Part shown: positions 9,305 to 16,679 of the stretch, piece by piece | Layout of the letters: each line of letters begins with the position of its first letter | How positions within the stretch are numbered: position 1 is the first letter of the stretch | NCBI RefSeq assembly: GCF_046250175.1 | Contig: NZ_CP176468.1 | Direction: 5' to 3' (one strand) | Length of the DNA: 64,000 nucleotides | Source of the DNA: Psychromonas sp030397575 | GTDB lineage: Bacteria > Pseudomonadota > Gammaproteobacteria > Enterobacterales > Psychromonadaceae | Notes under the pieces: model-generated | The model's database searches: none | Told to the model about the DNA's origin: nothing | Seen by the model: the letters and a program-made list of their open reading frames with translations, nothing else | Position numbers and translations under genes: made by a program

Positions 9305-9907
9305 ACATCCTTTGCTTATTTTCTAAAATAATGAGTTTGAGTTAACAGAAGCTCATTCTCACCTTGTGTTTTGTGTTCAGTTGACTTGAGGGGGGAACCT
9401 CTATTTCATCAGTTTTGTTAAAATAGTGTTTTGCATTTGTTAAATGAAATAACTGAGGGGCTAGCATACTGATCGTGGAATATTGGAAGTGTGAATTGAA
9501 ACAATTAAACGTGATTAATCAATGGTGCTTATGGTTTTTATGACGTTAATTATTTTAAAGAGCAACTGTAATACTATTTATTTTCAATAAAAACAATTGC
9601 TTATGATTTTATTTTTCAGTTTATAATCAGGCGTATTCGGCAATGAACTTAGTTGGATATGATTAACTCTGTGCACAGCTACACATTTATTGACTTTTAT
9701 TTAAGGATTAAAAGGGCAGGTTCAAAATTAATAACAAAATAGCTTTTTGAGTTAATTGTAAAATTTTAGACAGAATTTTTACCTAGTTATCGAATAGCAT
9801 TATTTAACCTCTTTTTTGATATAAACTATCCAAATTTTAAATAGTGGTTCGGACTAACATTCTTCAAGCCACTCACAAATTAGAGCGTTACTTTAAGGAA
9901 AATTATT
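9305..9907. promoter_or_regulatory. Divergent regulatory region between tctC and the DinB-family gene
   Basis: This 603-bp AT-rich gap has no convincing gene on either strand. It must hold the promoters of tctC (leftward) and the DinB-family gene (rightward). A direct repeat TTTGTTAAA occurs at 9414-9422 and 9436-9444. The 22-bp spacing is about two helical turns, as expected for tandem binding of a response-regulator dimer. It sits about 110-140 bp upstream of the tctC start. A small inverted repeat AATGAG/CTCATT (about 9330-9357) lies in the tctC leader. No promoter hexamers could be assigned with confidence. Confidence 0.4.
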
Positions 9908-10450
9908 ATGAAACTGCAAGAGCATGTTTATTTGATGGCTGATTATAATCAATGGATGAACCAGAAGATCTACGAAGCGGTGAGTGCATTGCCACCAGAA
10001 ATATTGCATGAAGATAAAAAATCGTTCTTTGGTTCAATATTTGCCACCTTAAATCATATTTGCGTGGGCGATACTATGTGGTTAAAAAGGTTTAATAGTG
10101 TGTTGAATCATTATGATGCCTATACACCCATCGCCGAGTTGCCTATGCCTGAATCGCTTGATGTATTCCTTGCTAATAACTTTAATGATCTTAAAGATAG
10201 ACGTGTAATACTTGATGAAGCATTACTTGAGTTAGCTGGTATGTTAAGCGATGAAGAATTATTACAGCCTGTTACTTATCAAAATAGTAAAGGTGTGACA
10301 GCAAGCAAAACATTGTTCAACCTATTAATGCACCTTTTTAACCATCAAACACATCACCGAGGTCAAATTACCACGTTATTAAGTCAATCAGGTGTTGATG
10401 TTGGGATCACTGACTTAGTCTTCATACAGCCTAATGTGGAGATACATTAA
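9908..10450 (+). CDS. DinB superfamily protein
   Basis: A 180-residue four-helix-bundle protein of the DinB/YfiT superfamily. The metal-binding histidines are visible: H50 (ATLNHICVGD) and the pair H146/H150 in LFNHQTHHRGQ, giving the usual H...HxxxH triad. Family members include thiol transferases that use bacillithiol or mycothiol and many proteins of unknown role. In gammaproteobacteria the substrate is not known. The ATG has an AAGGA ribosome binding site, and a strong terminator follows at once, so the gene is monocistronic. Confidence 0.88.
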   Translation: MKLQEHVYLMADYNQWMNQKIYEAVSALPPEILHEDKKSFFGSIFATLNHICVGDTMWLKRFNSVLNHYDAYTPIAELPMPESLDVFLANNFNDLKDRRVILDEALLELAGMLSDEELLQPVTYQNSKGVTASKTLFNLLMHLFNHQTHHRGQITTLLSQSGVDVGITDLVFIQPNVEIH

Positions 10451-10456
10451 ACCCTT

Positions 10457-10496
10457 AAAACCGAGCTAAATTAGTTGATTAACTTAGCTCGGTTTT
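10457..10496. terminator. Bidirectional-looking terminator after the DinB-family gene
   Basis: A 13-bp perfect stem (10457-10469 with 10484-10496, core AACCGAGCTAA, 14-nt loop) is flanked by A and T runs. It can end the rightward DinB transcript. It also lies 40 bp past the end of the leftward NicO gene, which it may serve as well. Confidence 0.8.
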
Positions 10497-10534
10497 AACT
10501 GAGAGCAAATATTTAATGAGTGGAGTTGTAGTTA

Positions 10535-11575
10535 TTAGAATATTGGAGACATTCCAACAGGTTGAGATTGTAATAAAATAGCCCCCGTTAACACGATTAA
10601 AATACCACCGGTTAACTTAACAAATACTTTAATGTTCTCGCCGCTGATACCGGTTGAAATACTACTTTTTGACGTTTTACTGTTTTTATCACCAACAGTT
10701 AGGTATCCCTGTATTAACTTCGTGCCTAACGTTGTCATAACCGCAATACTTGATGTGGTTAATGCAGTCCCAATCGACATGAAAAATGCACTTACAATAC
10801 CCAGCCAGTACAAACCCAAGGTATTAGAAAATAGCAATACCATGATTGCACCAGTACAAGGGCGTAATCCCACACTAAAAATAATCGCTAAATATTCTTT
10901 AAGTGAAGAGGCCCTATTAACTTCTGCAGCGCCTGCAAAATGTACATGACCACAACCACAGACGTTATCAGACCCATGGTGATGAACGTGTTTGGTTGGC
11001 TGACTTTTATTAACACTAGTGATAATAGGTTTAATCGTATTTATTTTGATAGGAGTAGGACGAGAATAAAAAGATTTAATTAACGATTTACCATTACGCC
11101 AAATAACGATCAAACCTAATATAACCACTGAGTAAAAACTTAAAGAGATTAAATTGTTTGCTTCATCATTCACTTCACGCATGGTTGAATTAAACAGCAT
11201 TAACAATACAGAAACGACAACAATGGCGACGATCGCTTGTAATAACGCCGATAAAATAGTTAGTACTAAGCTAATTTTTACTTTTGTTGGGTGAGTTGCA
11301 AGATAGGTAGTCACGATTAATTTGCCGTGACCTGGGCCAAGAGAATGCAATATCCCATATATAAAGGCTAAAGAAACCAAAGACATGCCCGAAGCTAACA
11401 ATTCAGTTTGTGCGGAATACAAAAGCTCAATGATCTGCTCATTGATGCCTTTTTGCCATTGCATACTAGTAATGATCAACGAAGGCCAAGCCTGCCAGAT
11501 AGCATATCCAGCGCTAATAAAAATCAAGCTTACAAAATATAACCAATGCTTGTTGAACCTAATGTTACTTGTCAC
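10535..11575 (-). CDS. NicO-family divalent metal transporter with His/Cys-rich loop
   Basis: A 346-residue polytopic protein of the NicO/RcnA transporter family. It has about seven membrane helices, the signature HSLGPGHGK at 77-85, and GLRPCTGA at 236-243. Between helices lies a metal-binding loop at 196-212 containing six His and two Cys (HVHHHG, CGCGHVH). The family moves Ni, Co or possibly Zn, and direction differs among members. The start is a GTG at 11575 supported by AAGGA 8 nt upstream. It is 9 bp after the DUF1007 gene and clearly in the same operon. The Zur-like operator upstream of that operon favours zinc as the relevant metal (inference). Confidence 0.85.
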   Translation of the reverse strand: MTSNIRFNKHWLYFVSLIFISAGYAIWQAWPSLIITSMQWQKGINEQIIELLYSAQTELLASGMSLVSLAFIYGILHSLGPGHGKLIVTTYLATHPTKVKISLVLTILSALLQAIVAIVVVSVLLMLFNSTMREVNDEANNLISLSFYSVVILGLIVIWRNGKSLIKSFYSRPTPIKINTIKPIITSVNKSQPTKHVHHHGSDNVCGCGHVHFAGAAEVNRASSLKEYLAIIFSVGLRPCTGAIMVLLFSNTLGLYWLGIVSAFFMSIGTALTTSSIAVMTTLGTKLIQGYLTVGDKNSKTSKSSISTGISGENIKVFVKLTGGILIVLTGAILLQSQPVGMSPIF

Positions 11576-11584
11576 TATGAGTCC

Positions 11585-12226
11585 TTATTTAAGGCAATTA
11601 ATGATAACCGTTTGCGTAAATAGCTGACCAAGAGCATCATCTGGATCTTCATCAACACCTAACGACATTGCATAAGAGACTTGCTCTGGTGACGGGTTGG
11701 GAGGAATGAGTTCAAAAGAACAACGTTTACTTAATGCTGATGATAATTGAATATCGTTTTTACTATCCCAACTCATATCGACATAATAACTTGGCTCAAA
11801 GATAGCAAGCTTTAAAGGGCGGTCAGATATGGCTTTAGGTTTTGAAAGAGGGACGTAAAAGTCCAGCGTCAATTTTGAACCCTTTTGCGTTAATGTACCT
11901 TTGTTAGAAAAGGCATATTTGATCGGAGTCTCACCATCATAAAAGTAGGTAAAGTAATGCTCTACATTGATATTTTCCATTACCGAATCTTTTATTTTAT
12001 TTAACGTCGCCACTTTATTTTCCGCTGATAAATCTTCTCCATCAAGCATGTAAGCAGAGGTAATTGAATCAAAAGTCCAAGACATGGTAAAGCCAGTGAT
12101 TTGGCTTTCATCACCTTCGATTTTTGTTTTCATGTCGATCCATGAGTGAGGGTGAGCTTGTGCATTGATTGGAGCAAATAGACTAACAATGAGAATAAAA
12201 GGTAAGAGCTTAAGATTTGTTTTCAT
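11585..12226 (-). CDS. DUF1007 family exported protein, partner of NicO transporter
   Basis: A 213-residue secreted or periplasmic protein. Residues 1-24 are a signal peptide ending AQA, so the mature chain would begin HPHSWIDMK, a conserved feature of DUF1007 proteins. The rest contains FTMSWTFDSITSAYML and YYVDMSWDSKNDIQL segments. DUF1007 genes often sit directly upstream of NicO transporters, suggesting that the protein delivers or senses the metal. The mature amino-terminal His and H27 could be direct metal ligands. It is the first gene of the two-gene operon. A 17-bp Zur-like palindrome lies 50-66 bp upstream of the ATG. The function is not experimentally known. Confidence 0.85.
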   Translation of the reverse strand: MKTNLKLLPFILIVSLFAPINAQAHPHSWIDMKTKIEGDESQITGFTMSWTFDSITSAYMLDGEDLSAENKVATLNKIKDSVMENINVEHYFTYFYDGETPIKYAFSNKGTLTQKGSKLTLDFYVPLSKPKAISDRPLKLAIFEPSYYVDMSWDSKNDIQLSSALSKRCSFELIPPNPSPEQVSYAMSLGVDEDPDDALGQLFTQTVIINCLK

Positions 12227-12275
12227 GTTGTTTCATTCTTTTTAACTATTACGTATTTATATCACTAATAAAAAT

Positions 12276-12292
12276 AATGTTATAACATAACA
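12276..12292 (-). promoter_or_regulatory. Candidate Zur (zinc uptake regulator) operator
   Basis: On the minus strand the site reads TGTTATGTTATAACATT. It matches 15 of 17 positions of the gammaproteobacterial Zur box core as I remember it (TGTTATAATATAACATT). It lies 50-66 bp upstream of the DUF1007 start, where a repressor would overlap the promoter. The identity of the regulator is inferred from pattern similarity, not computed. Confidence 0.6.
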
Positions 12293-12412
12293 AATAAAGA
12301 AGGCGATTTAAATACTAATTTTAATGAGGCAGTTTATTAAGTCGACATTAACACATTAATGTAGCGGAAAAGTTAAGCGTTACACCGCAATATAAGCTCT
12401 GACTTAATATAA

Positions 12413-12459
12413 AAAACACCCCTATACAGCTATGTATAAATCACAAAGTGAAATAGGGG
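12413..12459 (-). terminator. Terminator after the SbmA-type gene
   Basis: Read on the minus strand, CCCCTAT (12453-12459) pairs with ATAGGGG (12419-12425), followed by TG and a run of six T. It ends the SbmA-type transcript 10 bp after its stop codon. Confidence 0.75.
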
Positions 12460-12468
12460 CTAATAATA

Positions 12469-13701
12469 TTAATTTTCTAATGTTGATTCAAATGCAGTAA
12501 GACGCTTGCGCACTGATAAAAGTTCAACAATGGTGGTCCAAGAATTGACCAGATATTGGAAGGAACTACTTACTTGGCCGAAGGCCGTTAGAATTTGTTG
12601 CAAAATACCGAAGGTGATGGCACCAACAACAATTGTAGGGACTAACAGTATAAACACAAAGATATTATCCGCTTGTAAATACAACATACGCGCTACATTA
12701 AAGTACATATAATGGAAGTATAAACGGAAGTAGTTTTTACGGACATTAGCAAATAACTCATTTAAAGCGATAGGTGACGCGCGATCTGCATTATCCTCAC
12801 CATAAACTAACTCTTTACGGAAAGCAGCTTCAACTTTCTGATTATTAAATTCTAAGCCTGGTAATTTGATACCAATTAACGCTAATAACCCTGTGCCAAA
12901 TATTGACCAGAATAACGCCGCATAAAAGAGTGGATGCGCTATTTCACCAACGATGGGTAACTCTGATACATATTCAGACAATGCCCATAACACTGGTAAG
13001 AAGGCAAATAAGGTCATAATCGCTTCTACTAATGCCACACCCAAGCTTTCCATAATAGATGCAAAGCGCATAGTATCCTCTTGAATACGTTGTGAAGCAC
13101 CTTCAACATGTCTTAACTTTTGCCAATGTGCTGTGTAGTAATCATTCATCGCTGTACGCCAGCGGAAAATGTAGTGGCTGACCAAGAAACGGGTTGCCAC
13201 ATAGATGAAGATTGCCAAGAAAGCGATTTCACCAAACACAATTAACAGGTCAAACAACTGAGTTGTTGCAGAGCTGGCTGCTTCTGCATCGACGGCTCCC
13301 GGTACAGTATCGTTGCCTATAGGCTTCAATAAAGATTGGATCAAATCGAAGAAAGGGCGACGCCAATTATTAATGGCAACGGATACTTGTACTGAAAAGT
13401 ACGTAGAGAATAAAATAGTCGACGAACCAATGATCGACCACCACTGCCATTTATGTGGCGATACCTTAAACCACACCAAAGCAAACAGCGCAGTACAAGC
13501 AAAGTAGTAAGCATAAAACAGTAAAAATGAATCGGTTACAAAATGCTTAAGCCCGATAACAGGTTCAGACTGCGATATATCTAAGCCAAGTAATGCCGCC
13601 ATTTGTTCATTGTATCCATACCAAATAGCGCAAGTAAGCCCAGCAAAAATCAATGCCGAGATGAAGAAAATCTTAGGATTGGGAAAGAACGATTTAAACA
13701 T
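12469..13701 (-). CDS. sbmA: SbmA/BacA-type inner-membrane peptide transporter
   Basis: A 410-residue homologue of SbmA/BacA, the proton-driven, ABC-transporter-fold importer of antimicrobial peptides, bleomycin-like compounds and other hydrophilic molecules. It starts MFKSFFPNPKIFF like E. coli SbmA and has the family segments INNWRRPFFDLIQ, WRTAMNDYYTAHW and IEGASQRIQEDTMRFA-like (here VEGASQRIQEDTMRF), plus multiple membrane helices. The ATP-binding domain of related ABC proteins is absent, as expected. It stands alone with its own terminator. It marks the chromosomal side of the cassette island that begins at about 13.87 kb. Confidence 0.92.
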   Translation of the reverse strand: MFKSFFPNPKIFFISALIFAGLTCAIWYGYNEQMAALLGLDISQSEPVIGLKHFVTDSFLLFYAYYFACTALFALVWFKVSPHKWQWWSIIGSSTILFSTYFSVQVSVAINNWRRPFFDLIQSLLKPIGNDTVPGAVDAEAASSATTQLFDLLIVFGEIAFLAIFIYVATRFLVSHYIFRWRTAMNDYYTAHWQKLRHVEGASQRIQEDTMRFASIMESLGVALVEAIMTLFAFLPVLWALSEYVSELPIVGEIAHPLFYAALFWSIFGTGLLALIGIKLPGLEFNNQKVEAAFRKELVYGEDNADRASPIALNELFANVRKNYFRLYFHYMYFNVARMLYLQADNIFVFILLVPTIVVGAITFGILQQILTAFGQVSSSFQYLVNSWTTIVELLSVRKRLTAFESTLEN

Positions 13702-13867
13702 AGAAGTGTAAGCCCTTTATTATTTTTTCACTGATTGTACATTGATACCCAAATTCATCATTATGTTTTCAATAAAAAATAAGTAAAAGAAGATGATAGA
13801 AGTAAGGACTTAGCTTGCCCTAGATGTGTAGACACCTCATAAAGTTAATTTGAATAAATAACTGAGG

Positions 13868-13877
13868 GCGTTAAGTG
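13868..13877 (+). other. Lone integron-type core recombination site
   Basis: The sequence GGGCGTTAAGTGTCC around 13866-13880 closely matches the right end of the complete attC at 14892-14901 (AGCGTTAAGTGCCC). GTTAAGT obeys the GTTRRRY rule. No partner RYYYAAC site or attC stem was found in the 130 bp to the left, so this is either an attI-like site, a remnant, or the left boundary of the array. Confidence 0.55.
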
Positions 13878-13973
13878 TCCACTCATTGCAGTAGATAATG
13901 TTAGAAGAATATATGAATTGTTATTCCAATGTTCGATATCAGCGAGTGGGGTGTCTTTTTATACAGCGCTCTC

Positions 13974-14123
13974 TATTTGCCATCTTTCCGCGGGAAATAT
14001 TGCATTCTGTCGTCTTTCTACATGACTTATATTTCATATTTTATTTTAAATCGTTGATTAAAATGATAATTGCAGTAATCTAAGTCTATTATTCATCATT
14101 AGATATTTGCCATCTTTCCGCGG
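13974..14123. repeat. Duplicated 20-bp sequence with TTTCCGCGGAAA palindrome
   Basis: TATTTGCCATCTTTCCGCGG occurs at 13974-13993 and again at 14104-14123, 130 bp apart, followed by weaker similarity (CATTyTGT). In the second copy the core TTTCCGCGGAAA (14115-14126) is a perfect 12-bp palindrome. In the first it has one extra G. Both lie in the leader of the first cassette gene, which suggests paired operator sites or a decayed duplication. Confidence 0.6.
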
Positions 14124-14158
14124 AAAAGCTGACATTTTGTTATCTAATATGCTGTTAA

Positions 14159-14809
14159 ATGGATTTTATGTTTCGTCACTTTTTAATTAAGTATTCAGAA
14201 GCTATACACATTGAGAACTTTATAAAGAAAGGACAAATGTGTTTGCAGCCTTTAAGCTATTATCGAAATTCAGAACACAATGAAGAAGTTGGCGATCTTA
14301 ATGAGGGTGCACATAAAGTCAAAGCCTTTTCAAAGGCTACTGTAAGTCGAGTTTTAGATAATGGTGAAACAGAATTAGTTGGAGAAATTACAGATGGTAT
14401 GCACCGTGAATTTAGTCATGAATATGCATCTCTATCCGTTTATTGTCTTTATTACTTAATTATTCCCGTTAATGAGTATAAGAACGAGTTAGACGCTATA
14501 AATGAAAATTTACTGAACAAATTCGGTGGTTCTGCAATTGTAATCTATAACTTGGAAAGCTTTTTTGAGCGCTTAGATAATTATCTGAAATCCAAATCAT
14601 TATCTTATAAACGACAATCAATTGAATATATTGATATTGAAAAACATACTCAGAAATTGACTCCATTCCAAAAAGATAACAAATATGAACACCAAAATGA
14701 GTTACGGTTAGCCGTAATAAATGAAATCGAAGATGGAAGAATGTTATTTGAGATAGGTAACCTTGGTGATATTGCGTATACGGTTACTACCGGTGAACAA
14801 TCCATTTAA
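14159..14809 (+). CDS. Unknown cassette-encoded protein (216 aa)
   Basis: I do not recognise this gene. The product is a soluble-looking 216-residue protein with no signal peptide or membrane helix. It resembles a loose group of uncharacterised proteins with an N-terminal pattern LSYYRNSEHNEEVGDLNEG (residues 32-50) and a C-terminal FQKDNKYEHQNELRL (170-184). I recall similar patterns in genes of mobile regions but cannot assign a fold. The TAA stop (14807-14809) lies inside the left core of the following attC, exactly as in integron cassettes. Neither the ATG at 14159 nor the in-frame ATG at 14168 has a clear ribosome binding site, so the start is uncertain. It is AT-rich like the rest of the island. 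Confidence 0.7.
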   Translation: MDFMFRHFLIKYSEAIHIENFIKKGQMCLQPLSYYRNSEHNEEVGDLNEGAHKVKAFSKATVSRVLDNGETELVGEITDGMHREFSHEYASLSVYCLYYLIIPVNEYKNELDAINENLLNKFGGSAIVIYNLESFFERLDNYLKSKSLSYKRQSIEYIDIEKHTQKLTPFQKDNKYEHQNELRLAVINEIEDGRMLFEIGNLGDIAYTVTTGEQSI

Positions 14810-14900
14810 CAAGTTGCTTAAACGGACACAAACAGTTGGCTGTGCTCGTTCCTCGCAAATTATAGCCAACTATTTTTAGCCGCTTAGCAAAGCGTTAAGT
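14804..14900 (+). other. attC recombination site (complete) of integron cassette 1
   Basis: The left core ATTTAAC (14804-14810) fits RYYYAAC and the right core GTTAAGT (14894-14900) fits GTTRRRY. Between them, CAAGTTGCTTAAACGG is partly complementary to GCCGCTTAGCAAAGCG. An inner arm CAGTTGGCT pairs with AGCCAACT, giving the usual imperfect folded hairpin of about 97 nt. The loss of perfect symmetry and the stop codon of the preceding gene inside the left core are typical of attC sites. No integrase gene is present in the window. Confidence 0.85.
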
Positions 14901-14943
14901 GCCCGTGTAATCGATAATATTTTTTAATCTAAAGTAGGAATTC

Positions 14944-16533
14944 ATGGTTAAAGCAAAAATAAAAAAACAAAAAGTTAAAATATCTAGGTTTAATTATGAA
15001 TTAACAAAATTACATATATCTAACCTCAAAGGCATCAAAGATTTTACTTTAGAATTTGAAACGGACAAAAGAGTTACGGCTGTTGTAGGTATTAATGGTT
15101 CAGGAAAGTCAACATTAATCCATGCATTAGCATGTGCCTTTAAACCTAAAGGCAAGCAGACATCTAAAGACTTTAATCGCCTTTCTCATTTCTTCACTCC
15201 AAATAAAGATGCTAGTTGGGACGGTAGTGAATATAGCGTTGAATTTAACTATCAAGAGTTAAACCCATCTAAAGAGCCTAAAATAACAAACAAAACCTAT
15301 ACCGAAAAATATTATAAGAAACCTGGTGTAAAACAAGGTCGGTGGCTACCTATTTATGCAAGACGTCATGAAAGAGAATCTGTTTATATAGGTTTACATG
15401 AACTTTCTACTTTAAGTGAAGATAAAAATGCGGGTAGATATAAAGAATATGATACAGAGGATCTTGCGCATGAATCAGCAGATAAAATTAAATCAGACAT
15501 GGTTTATATTTTAGGTAGAAACTACGAAAAATTAAGTAGTTGTACTATTGAGAAGCGTGGAAAAATTCATACTATGTTTGGCTTAACACATAATGGTGTG
15601 ACTTATAGTGAGCACTCTATGGGGGCTGGTGAAAAGCGCGTATTAAGCATGCTCTATGCATTGCATAGTCCATTAATTTCAAATGGAGGTTTGCTTTTAA
15701 TTGATGAAGCAGATGTTTTATTACATGGAGTCGCCTTCAAAAGGTTAGTTGAAAGAATTATTAAACGTTCTGAAGAAAACAAAGTTGAAGTTGTTTTTTC
15801 AACGCATAGAGAAACTATTTCAGAGTTCAGTTCTAATGTAAATATCTTTGGTATTTTGAATACGGGTAACGGTGTAATAGCTATGCCTCATACGAACCCA
15901 CAGGTTATGCACCAGTTAACGGGGATGTTATCTCACCCTTTACAGATATGTGTAGAAGATGAACTCGCAGAGGAAATGATACTTAACTTAGTTTATAAAA
16001 TGCATTTACAAACCCATGTTCGAGTCAGCAAGTTTGGTGCATGGTCAAATGCATTCGCTGTTTTAGCTGGAAAGAAGCTCATGGGACAAGATATTACAAA
16101 TACTATTTGTGTCCTCGATGGAGATGTATGTAGAGATCAGGAGAGCAGAGAGTCTGAATGTAAGCGTCACTTAAATGGTAATGATCGAGAGCAAGACCGT
16201 GTTGATATTGTGAAACAAATAAAAGAATTTAGAATTAGTAACTTTGCTCCAGAAGGGCAAAAAGGAAGCCCCGAATACAATATCAAAATACTATTCGAAA
16301 ACTCAGATAGTATTGATCCAAGAATAAATGAACTTCAAATGTTTTCAAAAGGCATTCAAGGACACATAGATTGGCATATATATTTTGATCAAATGGCAGA
16401 CTTGTCTGGTCAAAGACAAGTTCGTGAAAAAATATTAAATTTTGTTGAAGAGACTGATGAATGGAATTTATATACGGAGGAAATACGTATGTGGCTTAGT
16501 GCTAAATATGTTGAACTTGGGATTGGCACTTAA
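14944..16533 (+). CDS. OLD-like AAA/ABC-type ATPase with TOPRIM-like C-terminus (integron cassette gene)
   Basis: A 529-residue protein. Residues 20-335 form an SMC/ABC-type ATPase: Walker A GINGSGKST at 49-57, a signature-like SMGAGEKRVL at 225-234, Walker B LLLIDEAD at 250-257 and an H-loop His at 288 (FSTHRE). The C-terminal half has the acidic arrangement of a TOPRIM nuclease domain: VEDE at 337-340 and LDGD at 391-394. This matches the OLD family layout, whose members include the anti-phage nucleases OLD and GajA (Gabija). The gene begins 50 bp after an attC exchange point with AGGA before the ATG. Its TAA stop lies in the left core of a second attC. No helicase or other partner gene is adjacent. 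Family level is confident, the defence role is inferred. Confidence 0.82.
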   Translation: MVKAKIKKQKVKISRFNYELTKLHISNLKGIKDFTLEFETDKRVTAVVGINGSGKSTLIHALACAFKPKGKQTSKDFNRLSHFFTPNKDASWDGSEYSVEFNYQELNPSKEPKITNKTYTEKYYKKPGVKQGRWLPIYARRHERESVYIGLHELSTLSEDKNAGRYKEYDTEDLAHESADKIKSDMVYILGRNYEKLSSCTIEKRGKIHTMFGLTHNGVTYSEHSMGAGEKRVLSMLYALHSPLISNGGLLLIDEADVLLHGVAFKRLVERIIKRSEENKVEVVFSTHRETISEFSSNVNIFGILNTGNGVIAMPHTNPQVMHQLTGMLSHPLQICVEDELAEEMILNLVYKMHLQTHVRVSKFGAWSNAFAVLAGKKLMGQDITNTICVLDGDVCRDQESRESECKRHLNGNDREQDRVDIVKQIKEFRISNFAPEGQKGSPEYNIKILFENSDSIDPRINELQMFSKGIQGHIDWHIYFDQMADLSGQRQVREKILNFVEETDEWNLYTEEIRMWLSAKYVELGIGT

Positions 16534-16600
16534 CAAGGCGTTTAAACGGAACAAAAACAGTGGTTTACGTTTCGCTTCGCTACACAGAATAAAGTCGTGG
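16528..16600 (+). other. Second attC site, left half only (3' half degraded)
   Basis: The left core ACTTAAC (16528-16534), then AAGGCGTTTAAACGGA and AACAGTGGTTTACG, is closely related to the left half of the attC at 14804 and includes the TAA stop of the ATPase gene. The expected right half (CCACTG..., AGCCGCTTA..., GCGTTA) is not present. A weakly similar stretch occurs at about 16603-16620. A GTTAAGA at 16663-16669 breaks the final pyrimidine rule. The site looks truncated or decayed next to the transposase gene. Confidence 0.65.
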
Positions 16601-16679
16601 ACAGCCATTAATTTTGACGAATCATAATTACTCTTCTACTTTTTAGTGATGTAGTTTTACACGTTAAGAGGTCATTGTT

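Larger units (their letters stand above)
13702..14158. other. Gap between sbmA and first cassette gene: lone integron core site and long cassette leader
   Basis: The first 168 bp carry the sbmA upstream region. At 13868-13877 a core site GCGTTAAGT fits the GTTRRRY recombination consensus, with the exchange point between 13870 and 13871. The matching left half of an attC is not found to its left. From 13871 to 14158 there is an unusually long (288 bp) leader before the first cassette gene. It holds two copies of a 20-bp sequence (13974-13993 and 14104-14123). I see no reliable gene here. Confidence 0.5.

Noticed and set aside
13700..13870. A remnant integrase gene next to the lone core site
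   Set aside because: The stretch is only upstream sequence of sbmA. No tyrosine-recombinase motifs were seen on either strand.
13898..14083. A 61-codon plus-strand open frame inside the cassette leader
   Set aside because: No ribosome binding site, no recognisable features, and it runs across the first copy of the duplicated palindrome, so it is probably chance.
16663..16669. GTTAAGA as the right core of the second attC
   Set aside because: The last base breaks the GTTRRRY rule and the intervening sequence does not fold with the left half. Kept only as a weak possibility.
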